From an uncultured Flavobacteriaceae bacterium (lineage in GTDB: Bacteria > Bacteroidota > Bacteroidia > Flavobacteriales > Flavobacteriaceae): DNA of 64,000 nt. Below are positions 17,548-26,189 of the stretch, in pieces. Under the pieces are notes generated by a model. The model searched no databases, was not told the DNA's origin, and saw only the letters and a program-made list of their open reading frames with translations. The stretch is from the NCBI GenBank assembly GCA_947494565.1, contig CANLVG010000001.1, positions 744,001 to 808,000 on the forward strand, written 5' to 3'. Every line of letters starts with the position of its first letter. The first letter of the stretch is position 1. Position numbers and translations under genes: made by a program.

Positions 17548-18144
17548 TCATTTCTTTTTCACCGAACTCAAAAACTCGGGAGTGACTCCTAAATACGATG
17601 CGATCTGTTTTTGTGTCACCTTTTCCACAATTTGAGGGTATTTGTCCAAAAACTTGCGGTATCGTTCTTCTGTAGTCAGCGAAATGGAATCCAACGCCCG
17701 AAGTTGCTCGCGAACATAGGCATTTTGAAACAATATTCTAAAAAAACGTTCCAATTTCGGTATGTGTTGCAAGGCTTTATCGAACACCTCGAATTCGAGG
17801 ACCACCACTCGCGTATCCTCAAGGGTTTCTAGGGATAGCAAAGCTGATTTTTGTTGGGTAAAGGCGTACATATCCGTAATCCACCAATCTTCGATACCGA
17901 ACATAATAGTCGATTCCTTGCCGTCGGTATCTAGATTATAAGCCCTGATGCTCCCTTCCGAAACAAAGTACAGCTGCCTGCAGATTTGTCCCTGCCTGAG
18001 TAGCATATGCTTTGGCGGAACCTCGATTTCATAAAGAACGGATTTTAAAAATTCTTTCTCCTCACACGTTAAGACAATATACTTTTGGATGTTTGAAAAA
18101 ACAAGGGAATCCTCATAAAGTGATTTTGCGTGAGCACTATTCAT
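17548..18144 (-). CDS. Crp/Fnr-family transcriptional regulator
   Basis: The 198-residue protein is full length for flavobacterial Crp-like regulators. It has an N-terminal helix, a cyclic-nucleotide-binding beta-roll (VPPKHMLLRQGQICRQLYFV, GSIRAYNLDTDGKES) and a C-terminal helix-turn-helix (VTQKQIASYLGVTPEFLSSVKK). No cluster-binding cysteines of the Fnr type are arranged at the N-terminus. The ligand is unknown. It lies 64 bases before the DUF4406 gene on the same strand and 92 bases from the divergent DUF885 gene; either could be a target. Confidence 0.85.
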   Translation of the reverse strand: MNSAHAKSLYEDSLVFSNIQKYIVLTCEEKEFLKSVLYEIEVPPKHMLLRQGQICRQLYFVSEGSIRAYNLDTDGKESTIMFGIEDWWITDMYAFTQQKSALLSLETLEDTRVVVLEFEVFDKALQHIPKLERFFRILFQNAYVREQLRALDSISLTTEERYRKFLDKYPQIVEKVTQKQIASYLGVTPEFLSSVKKK

Positions 18145-18236
18145 ACTTCAATATTAGGTATTCTAATTAAGATCTTCAAGGTACAATTTCCACATTAATC
18201 AGTATCTTTCTCACTTATGATAAAAATAGGTACGAC

Positions 18237-19955
18237 ATGGGAATTCGAAATAGGTTTTGGTACCTCATCATTCTGATGAGTGCCACGCTTTCCGCGCAAG
18301 AACTCAGCGAAACCTACGTCGCGGAATGGAAAAAATTCTACCCCTCCAAGGCTTTAAAATCAGGGATGCGCGAGGGGGTATTTCAGTATGAAAACCGCTC
18401 TAAAGCAACCGTCGTTCAATGGATAGCGTTCAATGAAAATACCCTACATAGACTCTTGAACGATGCGATTCCCATAGATGCCATCGATGCACGGTTATTG
18501 CGGGTTCAGGCCCAATCGGAATTGGATATCTGGAAATCCCTGTCGAGGCACGAAAATTCACTACGCCACTACTCCCGTTTGATTTCAAATGCATTGCCTT
18601 CGGTATTCAAGTCCGATTTTCTATTGGCACCGGAGCAATCCGATATATTGTGTCAACGCTTAGATAAGATTAAGGAATTATGTCATTCCGCACAATCGAA
18701 TCTGAAAGCGGTTTCAAAAAAGGAAATGGAAAATGGTATGCGCGAATTATCCGAAGCCGTGGAATACATACAAACAAGGCTTTCCGACGACCTCAAGTCA
18801 AACGGGGTTTCGAGAACATGTTCCAATTTCGATACGAACTACGACCAGGCCCTCAAAAGTATTGCATCACTTCAACATTTTGTACGTACGACTCTGGCGC
18901 CGGAAGCAAAAGACATCGAAGCCGTTTTGGGCCTGCAAGAATACAATCGACAGTTGCAATTATATACCGACAGTAACCTAACGGCTAAAAAGCTGGCCGA
19001 GATGGCCCTATCGGAAATCGAAACCGTAAAGGACATTATGGTCGGGGTTTCAAAGAACTATCTAAAGGCAACCTATCCAGACGAGGCACTTCCATCGGAG
19101 GCCTTGGAAATCATCAAAAAAGCTTTGGCGGATATGGAAAAGGATGCTCCAAAAAACAGCACAGACTATCTTCAGTTCTGGCAAGAATTAGCCGATGCCG
19201 CAGTCGCCTTTATCAAAGAAAAGGATATCGCCACCTTACCAAAAAATCAGACTTTACGAATTCAGACCGCACCTGAAAGTGCAGGTGCTGCAGCACGTAT
19301 CGGTTGGGTGGCCAGTGCCCCGCCCTTCGATCCCAATCCTATGACCACCTTAAACCTGCCTTCCATTCCCAATACGCTTCCACAACAGGAACAAATCGAT
19401 TTTTGGGCCTCTTTTAATAAACCCTTCAATCGCATGATCGTTATTCACGAGCTTTTTCCTGGGCATTATATGCAGTTAAAAATCAGCCGGGAAACCCCTC
19501 ATCCCCTGAGAATGCTATTTCCCTACGGGATTTATATCGAGGGATGGGCCACGTTTACAGAAAAAGTGCTTCTTGATGCTGGTTGGGAAGAAGGACAGCA
19601 TTTGACGCTCCTAGCGCATCTCCGGAAACGATTGGAAAATGCGAATCGATCTTATACTTCGGTACAGGTACATTGCAATGGATGGAACAAAGAACAAGTG
19701 ATGAGCTTCTCGACCAAGACCGCTTTGGTCGCTCCTCAATTTGCGAAGAGTCTTTGGGGGCGAATTATGAACTCCCCGTTGCAACTAACTTCCTACTATC
19801 TTGGAGGAGCTCAGTTCACTGAACTTTTAAAATCGGAAGAGCAACGCTTAGGGGATCGCTTCAATTTGAAACTTTTTATGGATACCATTATGAAGGCGGG
19901 GCCTATTCCTATTGAGGAGTTCTACCCCATCTTTGAAGAAAGCATACCGAATTAA
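18237..19955 (+). CDS. DUF885 family secreted metallopeptidase-like protein
   Basis: The 572-residue protein has a signal peptide ending SAQ at about residue 21. The C-terminal half contains the zinc-type motif HELFPGHYMQ and, about 30 residues later, EGWATFTEKVLLDAG, the pair seen throughout DUF885, which is related to zinc carboxypeptidases/dipeptidases. The rest is helical. It should act in the periplasm. It is followed after three bases by an aldo/keto reductase gene, starting a four-gene operon. Confidence 0.85.
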   Translation: MGIRNRFWYLIILMSATLSAQELSETYVAEWKKFYPSKALKSGMREGVFQYENRSKATVVQWIAFNENTLHRLLNDAIPIDAIDARLLRVQAQSELDIWKSLSRHENSLRHYSRLISNALPSVFKSDFLLAPEQSDILCQRLDKIKELCHSAQSNLKAVSKKEMENGMRELSEAVEYIQTRLSDDLKSNGVSRTCSNFDTNYDQALKSIASLQHFVRTTLAPEAKDIEAVLGLQEYNRQLQLYTDSNLTAKKLAEMALSEIETVKDIMVGVSKNYLKATYPDEALPSEALEIIKKALADMEKDAPKNSTDYLQFWQELADAAVAFIKEKDIATLPKNQTLRIQTAPESAGAAARIGWVASAPPFDPNPMTTLNLPSIPNTLPQQEQIDFWASFNKPFNRMIVIHELFPGHYMQLKISRETPHPLRMLFPYGIYIEGWATFTEKVLLDAGWEEGQHLTLLAHLRKRLENANRSYTSVQVHCNGWNKEQVMSFSTKTALVAPQFAKSLWGRIMNSPLQLTSYYLGGAQFTELLKSEEQRLGDRFNLKLFMDTIMKAGPIPIEEFYPIFEESIPN

Positions 19956-19958
19956 TTT

Positions 19959-21002
19959 ATGGAACGAATAGCACTACAACCAGAATACTCCATTTCAAGG
20001 GTGGTCAAAGGAGGTTGGCATTTGGCAGGCGGACATGGAAACATCTCAGAAGAACAGGCATTGGATGATATGTACCATTTTGTAAAGGCCGGTATTACTA
20101 CTTTTGACTGTGCGGACATTTATACCGGAGTGGAAGAACTTATCGGAAAGTTCAGGAAAACCCATGCCGATGCCTTTCGAGCCGGAGATTTGCCCCCGAT
20201 ACAGGTGCATACCAAGTACGTACCCGATTATAACGCCTTAGCAACGTTGAGCAAGGAAGAAACCACACGAATCATCGACCGTTCCCTAAGGCGACTTGGT
20301 GTCGAACGTCTTGACTTGGTTCAATTCGCTTGGTGGGACTACCAATTTCCCAGATATCTCGAAACCGCCGTTCATTTGACCGAATTGCGCAAAGCAGGAA
20401 AAATCAGGTTTCTGGGGATCACCAATTTTGATACAACACGTATCAAGGAAATGCTCGATGCCGGTGTGCAAATCGCATCGAATCAGGTGCAGTATTCCGT
20501 ATTGGACCAGCGTGTGGAAAGGCAGATGACCGACCTGGCCCAAGAACATTCCATTCCATATCTCTGTTATGGCACCGTAGCTGGAGGGTTTCTCAGTGAC
20601 CGTTATCTGAATGTTCCGGATCCTAAACCACCATTTGAAAATCGATCATTGACCAAGTACCGCTTGATAATCGAAGAATTCGGTAGTTATGAGTTATTTC
20701 AACAATTGTTGCATGTACTGCGGAAAATAGCGGATAAATATGAGGTGGCCATTGCGGAAGTGGCGTGTCACTATATTTTACAAAAACCGATGGTCGCCGG
20801 AGTCATCGTTGGAGCTCGAAATCGTAGGCATCTGGAAAGTTTACAACGGCTGGATACCTTTACCTTAGACGCGGACGACCTCGGGCAAATCGCTGAAATC
20901 GTTGCCCAAAGTCAGGGGCCAAACGGTCCTTTTTACGAGCTTGAGCGTGATAAAACCGGTAAGCACGGCGCCATTATGAAATACAATCTCAACGAAGATT
21001 AA
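19959..21002 (+). CDS. Aldo/keto reductase with altered catalytic His
   Basis: The 347-residue protein is an aldo/keto reductase: TFDCADIYTGVEELIG carries D50 and Y55, VHTKY carries K86, and GKIRFLGITNFDT is a family segment. The fourth member of the catalytic tetrad, a His in the usual LVQLHW, is replaced by Ala124 in DLVQFAWWDY. NAD(P)H binding at the C-terminus looks normal (AGVIVGARNRRHL). It is the second gene of an operon with a DUF885 protein and an NhaC-type antiporter. Activity may be changed; see finding. Confidence 0.88.
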   Translation: MERIALQPEYSISRVVKGGWHLAGGHGNISEEQALDDMYHFVKAGITTFDCADIYTGVEELIGKFRKTHADAFRAGDLPPIQVHTKYVPDYNALATLSKEETTRIIDRSLRRLGVERLDLVQFAWWDYQFPRYLETAVHLTELRKAGKIRFLGITNFDTTRIKEMLDAGVQIASNQVQYSVLDQRVERQMTDLAQEHSIPYLCYGTVAGGFLSDRYLNVPDPKPPFENRSLTKYRLIIEEFGSYELFQQLLHVLRKIADKYEVAIAEVACHYILQKPMVAGVIVGARNRRHLESLQRLDTFTLDADDLGQIAEIVAQSQGPNGPFYELERDKTGKHGAIMKYNLNED

Positions 21003-21004
21003 GT

Positions 21005-22444
21005 TTGAAACTAGAGCAACAACAGGAAAAACTTCCGGAAATCAAGTTTTATGGCGGCGCATTTGGCGCCTTGCTTCCATTTTTCATTTTTGTCACCGGA
21101 GTTATCATCATTGCACTTTCGGGGGCTCCTGATGAAAAGGGCTTTTGGCCCGTATTGATTTTGGCGTTGGCCCTTGGTTTGGTTTTATGCAAAAATCGCG
21201 CAGCCTTTTCCGAAGTAGTCATATCGGGAATGTCACAGAAAATCGTAATGATCATGATTACGGCCTGGATTTTGGCCTCCATCATCGGAATTCTGATGAC
21301 GCTAACGGGGTTTGTAGAGGCATTGATTTGGGTCTCCGATCAACTTCATCTCAGTGGCCCTGGGTTTGTGATAGCGACCTTTCTGATTTGTTGCATTGTA
21401 TCATTATCAACTGGTTCTAGTTTTGCGACCATCTTGATATGCAGCCCGTTGCTCTACCCAACCGGCGGAGTTCTTGGGGCTCCCTTGCCGGTGTTGGCCG
21501 GTGCCATTATCGGGGGGGCGACCTTTGGTGATTTCATTGCCCCCATATCCGATACCACCATTGCCAGTGCTCTGAGTCAAGATGCGCAAATCGGTACGGT
21601 TATTAAAAGCAGGTTGAAATACCTCCTTCCCGCCGCTCTTCTGGCCATCATTTGTTATCTGGCTGTTTCCTTTGCAATGGGTTCTCCGGAACCCGTCAGT
21701 ACAACGGCTGTTCTTGGTGACCCCAAAGGGCTGCCCATGCTTTTGATTCCCGCTTATATTATCTATCTATTTCTAAGGGGGAAACATCTGCTGCACGGAC
21801 TACTATTCGGGTTACTGTTCGGTACGTTATTAGGCCTTGTTACCGGATTGCTTCCGGTATCGGAAATCATTTCCTTGGATTTGGAAAACTTTACCGCCAG
21901 AAGCTTTATTATCGACGGAATCAATCGCGCCATAGGCCTGAGTATCTTCACTATTTTGCTGATGGGCCTGGTCGCCACCCTAAAAGCTAGTGGACTGATG
22001 AAACTAGTAGTGGATTTTGCGGCGACCCGCACGCAGACCGAAAAACATGCCGAAGGATGGATAGCTGGGGTGATGAGTATTGCCGTTTTATTGACGACCC
22101 ATAGTATTGTAGCGATATTAATGGTCACCGATTTTACCAAAAAAACAGGGGAACGTTTAGGCGTCTCAAAAGTAAGGAGGGCCAACCTGCTCAGCTTGAT
22201 TGCCTGTATCTTCCCTTTTGTGTTGCCCTACTTCATTCCCGTCATCTTGATGGCAAACATGACCATGACGGGTCAGGAATACGGTATTGCGCAAGTCAGC
22301 CCACTTGAAGTCGGCCTGTATAACTTTATGTCTTGGGGTCTGTTGCTCGTGGCGCTAGGTACGCTTGTATTCGGCCTAGGAAAAACCAAAATGATAACTA
22401 AAGAAAATGGAAAAGAAAAAGGAACTCCGCGACGATCAATTTGA
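21005..22444 (+). CDS. NhaC-type Na+/H+ antiporter family transporter
   Basis: The 479-residue protein has about eleven to twelve membrane helices. The segment GGATFGDFIAPISDTTIASA matches the conserved discontinuous-helix motif of the NhaC family (GDK.SPLSDTT). It must start from a TTG at 21005, two bases after the upstream stop, because no in-frame ATG occurs before the first helix. Relatives exchange sodium for protons or for organic anions such as malate and lactate. Its place in a catabolic operon makes uptake of an organic substrate possible (inference). Confidence 0.85.
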   Translation: MKLEQQQEKLPEIKFYGGAFGALLPFFIFVTGVIIIALSGAPDEKGFWPVLILALALGLVLCKNRAAFSEVVISGMSQKIVMIMITAWILASIIGILMTLTGFVEALIWVSDQLHLSGPGFVIATFLICCIVSLSTGSSFATILICSPLLYPTGGVLGAPLPVLAGAIIGGATFGDFIAPISDTTIASALSQDAQIGTVIKSRLKYLLPAALLAIICYLAVSFAMGSPEPVSTTAVLGDPKGLPMLLIPAYIIYLFLRGKHLLHGLLFGLLFGTLLGLVTGLLPVSEIISLDLENFTARSFIIDGINRAIGLSIFTILLMGLVATLKASGLMKLVVDFAATRTQTEKHAEGWIAGVMSIAVLLTTHSIVAILMVTDFTKKTGERLGVSKVRRANLLSLIACIFPFVLPYFIPVILMANMTMTGQEYGIAQVSPLEVGLYNFMSWGLLLVALGTLVFGLGKTKMITKENGKEKGTPRRSI

Positions 22445-22769
22445 GCTGTATGACTTGACCGTGGTGGTCGAAAAGATAGATGGCAATTGTACCTGTGCTA
22501 TGAAGGTAGGTGATGCCTTCCATTTGAAAGGAGGAAAACTATCGATGGCCAATAACACCGATTTTTGTCTATACGCCTTACAGTCCACCATTCCCTTGTT
22601 ACCCTCCAAACAGCGTAAAAACCATCCCGCTGACTGGATGGAAACCGATGCACGAGTCGTCTGCCCCGACCCGGAATGTAAATTGGTTATGCGAATTGAC
22701 CGCGGTGGCTTACGTGTTTTAGATCATGACGACGTGAGTCCCGTGAAATGGGACGGAAGCGAAAAATAG
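22407..22769 (+). CDS. TIGR04076 family protein
   Basis: The 120-residue protein matches the TIGR04076 pattern: VVEKIDGNCTCAMKVGDAFH, a middle ALQSTIPLLP, and a late RVVCPDPECKLVMRI. The Cys residues (CTC, CPDPEC) may bind metal. The start overlaps the antiporter gene by 38 bases, so the two are translationally coupled. No function is known for the family. Confidence 0.8.
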   Translation: MEKKKELRDDQFELYDLTVVVEKIDGNCTCAMKVGDAFHLKGGKLSMANNTDFCLYALQSTIPLLPSKQRKNHPADWMETDARVVCPDPECKLVMRIDRGGLRVLDHDDVSPVKWDGSEK

Positions 22770-22783
22770 AATGTCGAGATACT

Positions 22784-23377
22784 TTACAAACTCCAACGAT
22801 TGCCGACTTCCGAAAGTGGTTTACACCCCTCGTAAACGCCCGGTACGGGGTCATAGCTCAAGACATTTTCCCCGATTTCCTCTGAAGTGAAGTAGGCCCA
22901 AATTGCCATGGATTTCAGAGAGCGATAGAATCCTATAGTTTCTTGTGGCCCCACAGCTTGCCCCCATACTCCGCGACTTAATTTTCCTGAGGTTTTTTCC
23001 GCTGCGCTGAGCACCTCCCTTTTCTTGGTAGCATCCAAATGGATGAAAACCGCTCCGAAATCAGCTTCACAGGTTGTATTGAAAGCCGCTAATTCAGCTC
23101 GCATATGCGCTTGCCCGTCTTTCCCATACGTTTGGGCAATGACCTTATCGATGAACATATCGACTTTAACATCCAGCGCGCCCGGTGTATCCGTCCGCGG
23201 TAAGATCATATCGACTATTGTGCTCACGGTCTTCGCTTCCGATTCCGAAAAAAATTCGGGTTGCCACGTCAACCTAGGTTCTTGTTTACAGGCCTGCAAC
23301 AGTGAAAATAAAGAGGGCATTGCCATTGCAGCCCCCGCCAATACTCCCGTTCTTCTTAAAGCACTTCTTCTATCCAT
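22784..23377 (-). CDS. Gluconate 2-dehydrogenase subunit 3 family protein
   Basis: The 197-residue protein has a twin-arginine signal (MDRRSALRRTGVLAGAAMAM). The mature part includes SEAKTVSTIVDMILPRTDTP, the signature of the subunit-3/gamma chaperone of membrane gluconate and FAD glucose dehydrogenases. In those enzymes this subunit carries the Tat signal that drags the folded flavoprotein across the membrane. It starts three bases after the stop of the GMC gene and is co-transcribed with it. Confidence 0.85.
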   Translation of the reverse strand: MDRRSALRRTGVLAGAAMAMPSLFSLLQACKQEPRLTWQPEFFSESEAKTVSTIVDMILPRTDTPGALDVKVDMFIDKVIAQTYGKDGQAHMRAELAAFNTTCEADFGAVFIHLDATKKREVLSAAEKTSGKLSRGVWGQAVGPQETIGFYRSLKSMAIWAYFTSEEIGENVLSYDPVPGVYEGCKPLSEVGNRWSL

Positions 23378-23380
23378 TAG

Positions 23381-25081
23381 CTACAGGTTTAATTTTTTTA
23401 ATTCGGATACCGCATGATTGGCAGCCCTTGCGGTAATGGCCATATAGGTCAATGACGGATTTACGCATGACGATGACGTCATACAAGCACCGTCGGTTAC
23501 AAAAACATTTTTGGCCGCATGTACTTGGTTAAAACCATTCAACACCGAAGTTTTTGGGTCTCGGCCCATACGTGCGGTCCCCATTTCATGCACCCCAAAG
23601 CCCGGCGGATGTTCATTATCAAAACCCAAAACATCCTTGAGTCCTGCTTTTTCAAGCATCTCCACCGCATCTTCCTGTATCTGTTCGTTCGCTGCTTTTT
23701 CGTTTGCTTTGAACTCTGCATCTATTGACAATGTCGGCTGCCCCCATTTGTCTAAAACCTGATCATTGAGGCCTACTTGGTTCTCATGATATGGTAGGCA
23801 TTCTGCAAATCCAGTGATAAAGAATTCCCACGGTCCGGGTTTTAAAATGGTGTCCTTGAAATCTGCTCCGAAATCTTCGATATTCGCCGCATTTCCACCG
23901 CGATATCCACCACCCTGATAGCCGAATCCTCTTAAAAACTTATCGTTCTTGGTTTCTTCATTGATGTTCCAGTACCGCGGAATATAAATCCCGTTGGGTC
24001 TTCTTCCTTTATAATAGGTATCGTCAAACCCCTCAACTTTGCCCATAGCGCCAACGCGGTAAGTATGATCCATTAGATTATGGCCCAACTCGCCACTATC
24101 ATTACCCAAACCGTTTTCAAATCGTTTTGATTTCGAATTCAAAAGAATCTGTGTAGTACTCAAGGTCGAGGCATTACAAAAAATAACCTTTGCCGAATAC
24201 ACAATATCCTCATTTGATTCAGCATCGATAATCCGCACGCCCGTCGCCTTTCCTTTAGCATCATCATATATGACGGACTGTACTATGGAATAGGGTCGAA
24301 TGGTCAAATTTCCTGTAGCATTTGCGGCAGGTAGGGTCACTGCGTTGCTGCTGAAATACGCCCCAAACGGACAACCACGACTACAGCGATTCCGGTTTTG
24401 GCACTGTCCACGACCGTTATGAGGTACGGTCAAATGTGCGCAACGACCGATAATTATATTTCGGCCCTTAAAATCTTTCTCTATTCGGCTTTTTACATGT
24501 TTCTCCACACAATTCATTTCCATAGGAGGAAGAAAATGACTGTCCGGTAATTGGGGCAATCCTAGTGGTGCACCACTTATACCCGCGAACTTTTCCACAT
24601 AAGTGTACCACGGTTCGATGTCGTTATAGCGAATCGGCCAATCGACCCCATGACCATCTTTGGCATTGGCTTCGAAATCAAGGTCGGACCAGCGGTAGGT
24701 TTGCTTTCCCCATAGCAAAGAACGCCCGCCCATTTGATGTCCTCGCAACCATAAAAAGGGCTTCACTTCGGTATATGGATTCGCCTCGTCATCGGCCCAA
24801 AAATGTTCTGTTTCCGTGCCGACCCAACCTGAGCGAATATTTTTATAATGTTTCTTTTTTTGTTCGGGAGTGAGTCCTCCCCGTAACTCCATATCCCATG
24901 GATCTAGGTTCATGGTGGGATAATCGACTACATGTTCTACTATTGGTCCACGTTCGAGAACTAGGGTTTTAAGCCCTTTCTCGCAAAGTTCTTTCGCCGC
25001 CCAACCCCCACTGATTCCGGAACCGATGACGATGGCGTCATAAGTCATTTCCTTTTTAGCGTCGATATTGTAATTGGCCAT
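23381..25081 (-). CDS. GMC-family flavoprotein dehydrogenase with likely 3Fe-4S cluster
   Basis: The 566-residue GMC oxidoreductase has the FAD motif GSGISGG (20-26), GGRSLLWG (118-125), and the C-terminal catalytic His/Asn region (GVHEMGTARMG and CVNPSLTYMA). Three cysteines at 227, 233 and 237 (C-x5-C-x3-C) have the spacing of the 3Fe-4S ligands of bacterial FAD glucose dehydrogenase. It has no signal of its own, and should be exported with the Tat-signal subunit encoded next. It would oxidise a sugar or alcohol in the periplasm. No cytochrome subunit gene is adjacent. It is divergent from a TIM-barrel sugar isomerase gene across 112 bases. Confidence 0.9.
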   Translation of the reverse strand: MANYNIDAKKEMTYDAIVIGSGISGGWAAKELCEKGLKTLVLERGPIVEHVVDYPTMNLDPWDMELRGGLTPEQKKKHYKNIRSGWVGTETEHFWADDEANPYTEVKPFLWLRGHQMGGRSLLWGKQTYRWSDLDFEANAKDGHGVDWPIRYNDIEPWYTYVEKFAGISGAPLGLPQLPDSHFLPPMEMNCVEKHVKSRIEKDFKGRNIIIGRCAHLTVPHNGRGQCQNRNRCSRGCPFGAYFSSNAVTLPAANATGNLTIRPYSIVQSVIYDDAKGKATGVRIIDAESNEDIVYSAKVIFCNASTLSTTQILLNSKSKRFENGLGNDSGELGHNLMDHTYRVGAMGKVEGFDDTYYKGRRPNGIYIPRYWNINEETKNDKFLRGFGYQGGGYRGGNAANIEDFGADFKDTILKPGPWEFFITGFAECLPYHENQVGLNDQVLDKWGQPTLSIDAEFKANEKAANEQIQEDAVEMLEKAGLKDVLGFDNEHPPGFGVHEMGTARMGRDPKTSVLNGFNQVHAAKNVFVTDGACMTSSSCVNPSLTYMAITARAANHAVSELKKLNL

Positions 25082-25193
25082 ATGATATCATTAGGAGTTC
25101 TCAAGATAGGCATTAAAAGTCTGGAGCGCAATGCCCCTTTTTTATTAATGGATTTTTGGCGTTATCTTTAATCTTTGCGCAACCAGCACGAAC

Positions 25194-26171
25194 ATGAAAA
25201 ATAAAATTACAAGGAGAAAAGCCATTTCTACAAGTTTCAAGGCTTCGATGCTTGCCCTTGGTGGGTATGCTTTCACAGCCCAGGCACAAAGGCCAAAGAC
25301 CACAAATGACGAAAACAGGGATAACTTGCCCATGAGGGTCAGTTTGAATACCTCTACCCTGATGCATTATAAACTCGCCGCGGATGTTCAAATCGATATG
25401 GTAGGGCAAGCAGGGTTTAACGGTATCGAATTATGGATGCGCGATATCAAGGCCTATTTGAAAAATGGCGGGACGGCCGAAGCACTTAAGCAAAAATTGG
25501 AAAGCTATCAACTTACACTTGAAAACATCATCGGGTTTTCCAAATGGTGCAGTGATGACGCTGATGAGCGTAAAATAGCACTTGAACAACTTCGTGAAGA
25601 AATGAACATAACTGCCTCATTGGGCGGTCAATACATAGCAACTCCCGTGCAAGGTATCACTGCCCTGGATCCAAACAAGTACGATGTATATACCGCTCGC
25701 TACAATACCATTCTAGCGCTAGGGGATGAAACCGGAGTGACGCCCTTAATCGAATTATGGGGAATGGGTGCCTTACATAAGGTAGCGGACTGTGCGCATA
25801 TCGTTATCGCGACGGGCCATCCGAAAGCCACCATGCTTCTAGATTTCTATCATATTTACCGTGGAGGTAACGACTGGGACACTATCGATATACTAAACGG
25901 CAAAAGATTGCCCGTTATTCACATGAACGATTATCCAGCAAGTCCGGCCTATGACCAACTGAAAGATTCCGATCGGGTATTACCTGGTGAAGGTGTCTGC
26001 CCCTTTGATACCGTCATACCGAAGCTCTATCACGCCGGGTTTCGCGGTGGACTATCCGTAGAACTTTTCAATAAAGGGTATTGGGATACTATGGACGCCG
26101 AGACCTTACTAAAACACAGTTATGAAAAAACGTATGCCATGGTCAAAAAATCACTTTCGAATATCCTTTAA
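25194..26171 (+). CDS. Sugar isomerase/epimerase-like TIM-barrel protein, exported
   Basis: The 325-residue protein has a signal region with a twin-arginine-like start (TRRKAIS) ending TAQAQ at about residue 32. The mature part is a xylose-isomerase-like TIM barrel: GFNGIELWMRD, the metal-ligand-like Glu in TPLIELWGMG, ATMLLDFYHIYRGG, PVIHMNDYP and GGLSVELFN. Such proteins isomerise or epimerise keto-sugars. It directly precedes an MlrC-type gene, 18 bases apart. A sugar role fits the nearby GMC dehydrogenase (inference). Confidence 0.8.
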   Translation: MKNKITRRKAISTSFKASMLALGGYAFTAQAQRPKTTNDENRDNLPMRVSLNTSTLMHYKLAADVQIDMVGQAGFNGIELWMRDIKAYLKNGGTAEALKQKLESYQLTLENIIGFSKWCSDDADERKIALEQLREEMNITASLGGQYIATPVQGITALDPNKYDVYTARYNTILALGDETGVTPLIELWGMGALHKVADCAHIVIATGHPKATMLLDFYHIYRGGNDWDTIDILNGKRLPVIHMNDYPASPAYDQLKDSDRVLPGEGVCPFDTVIPKLYHAGFRGGLSVELFNKGYWDTMDAETLLKHSYEKTYAMVKKSLSNIL

Positions 26172-26189
26172 TTGGTAAAATCCCATTCT

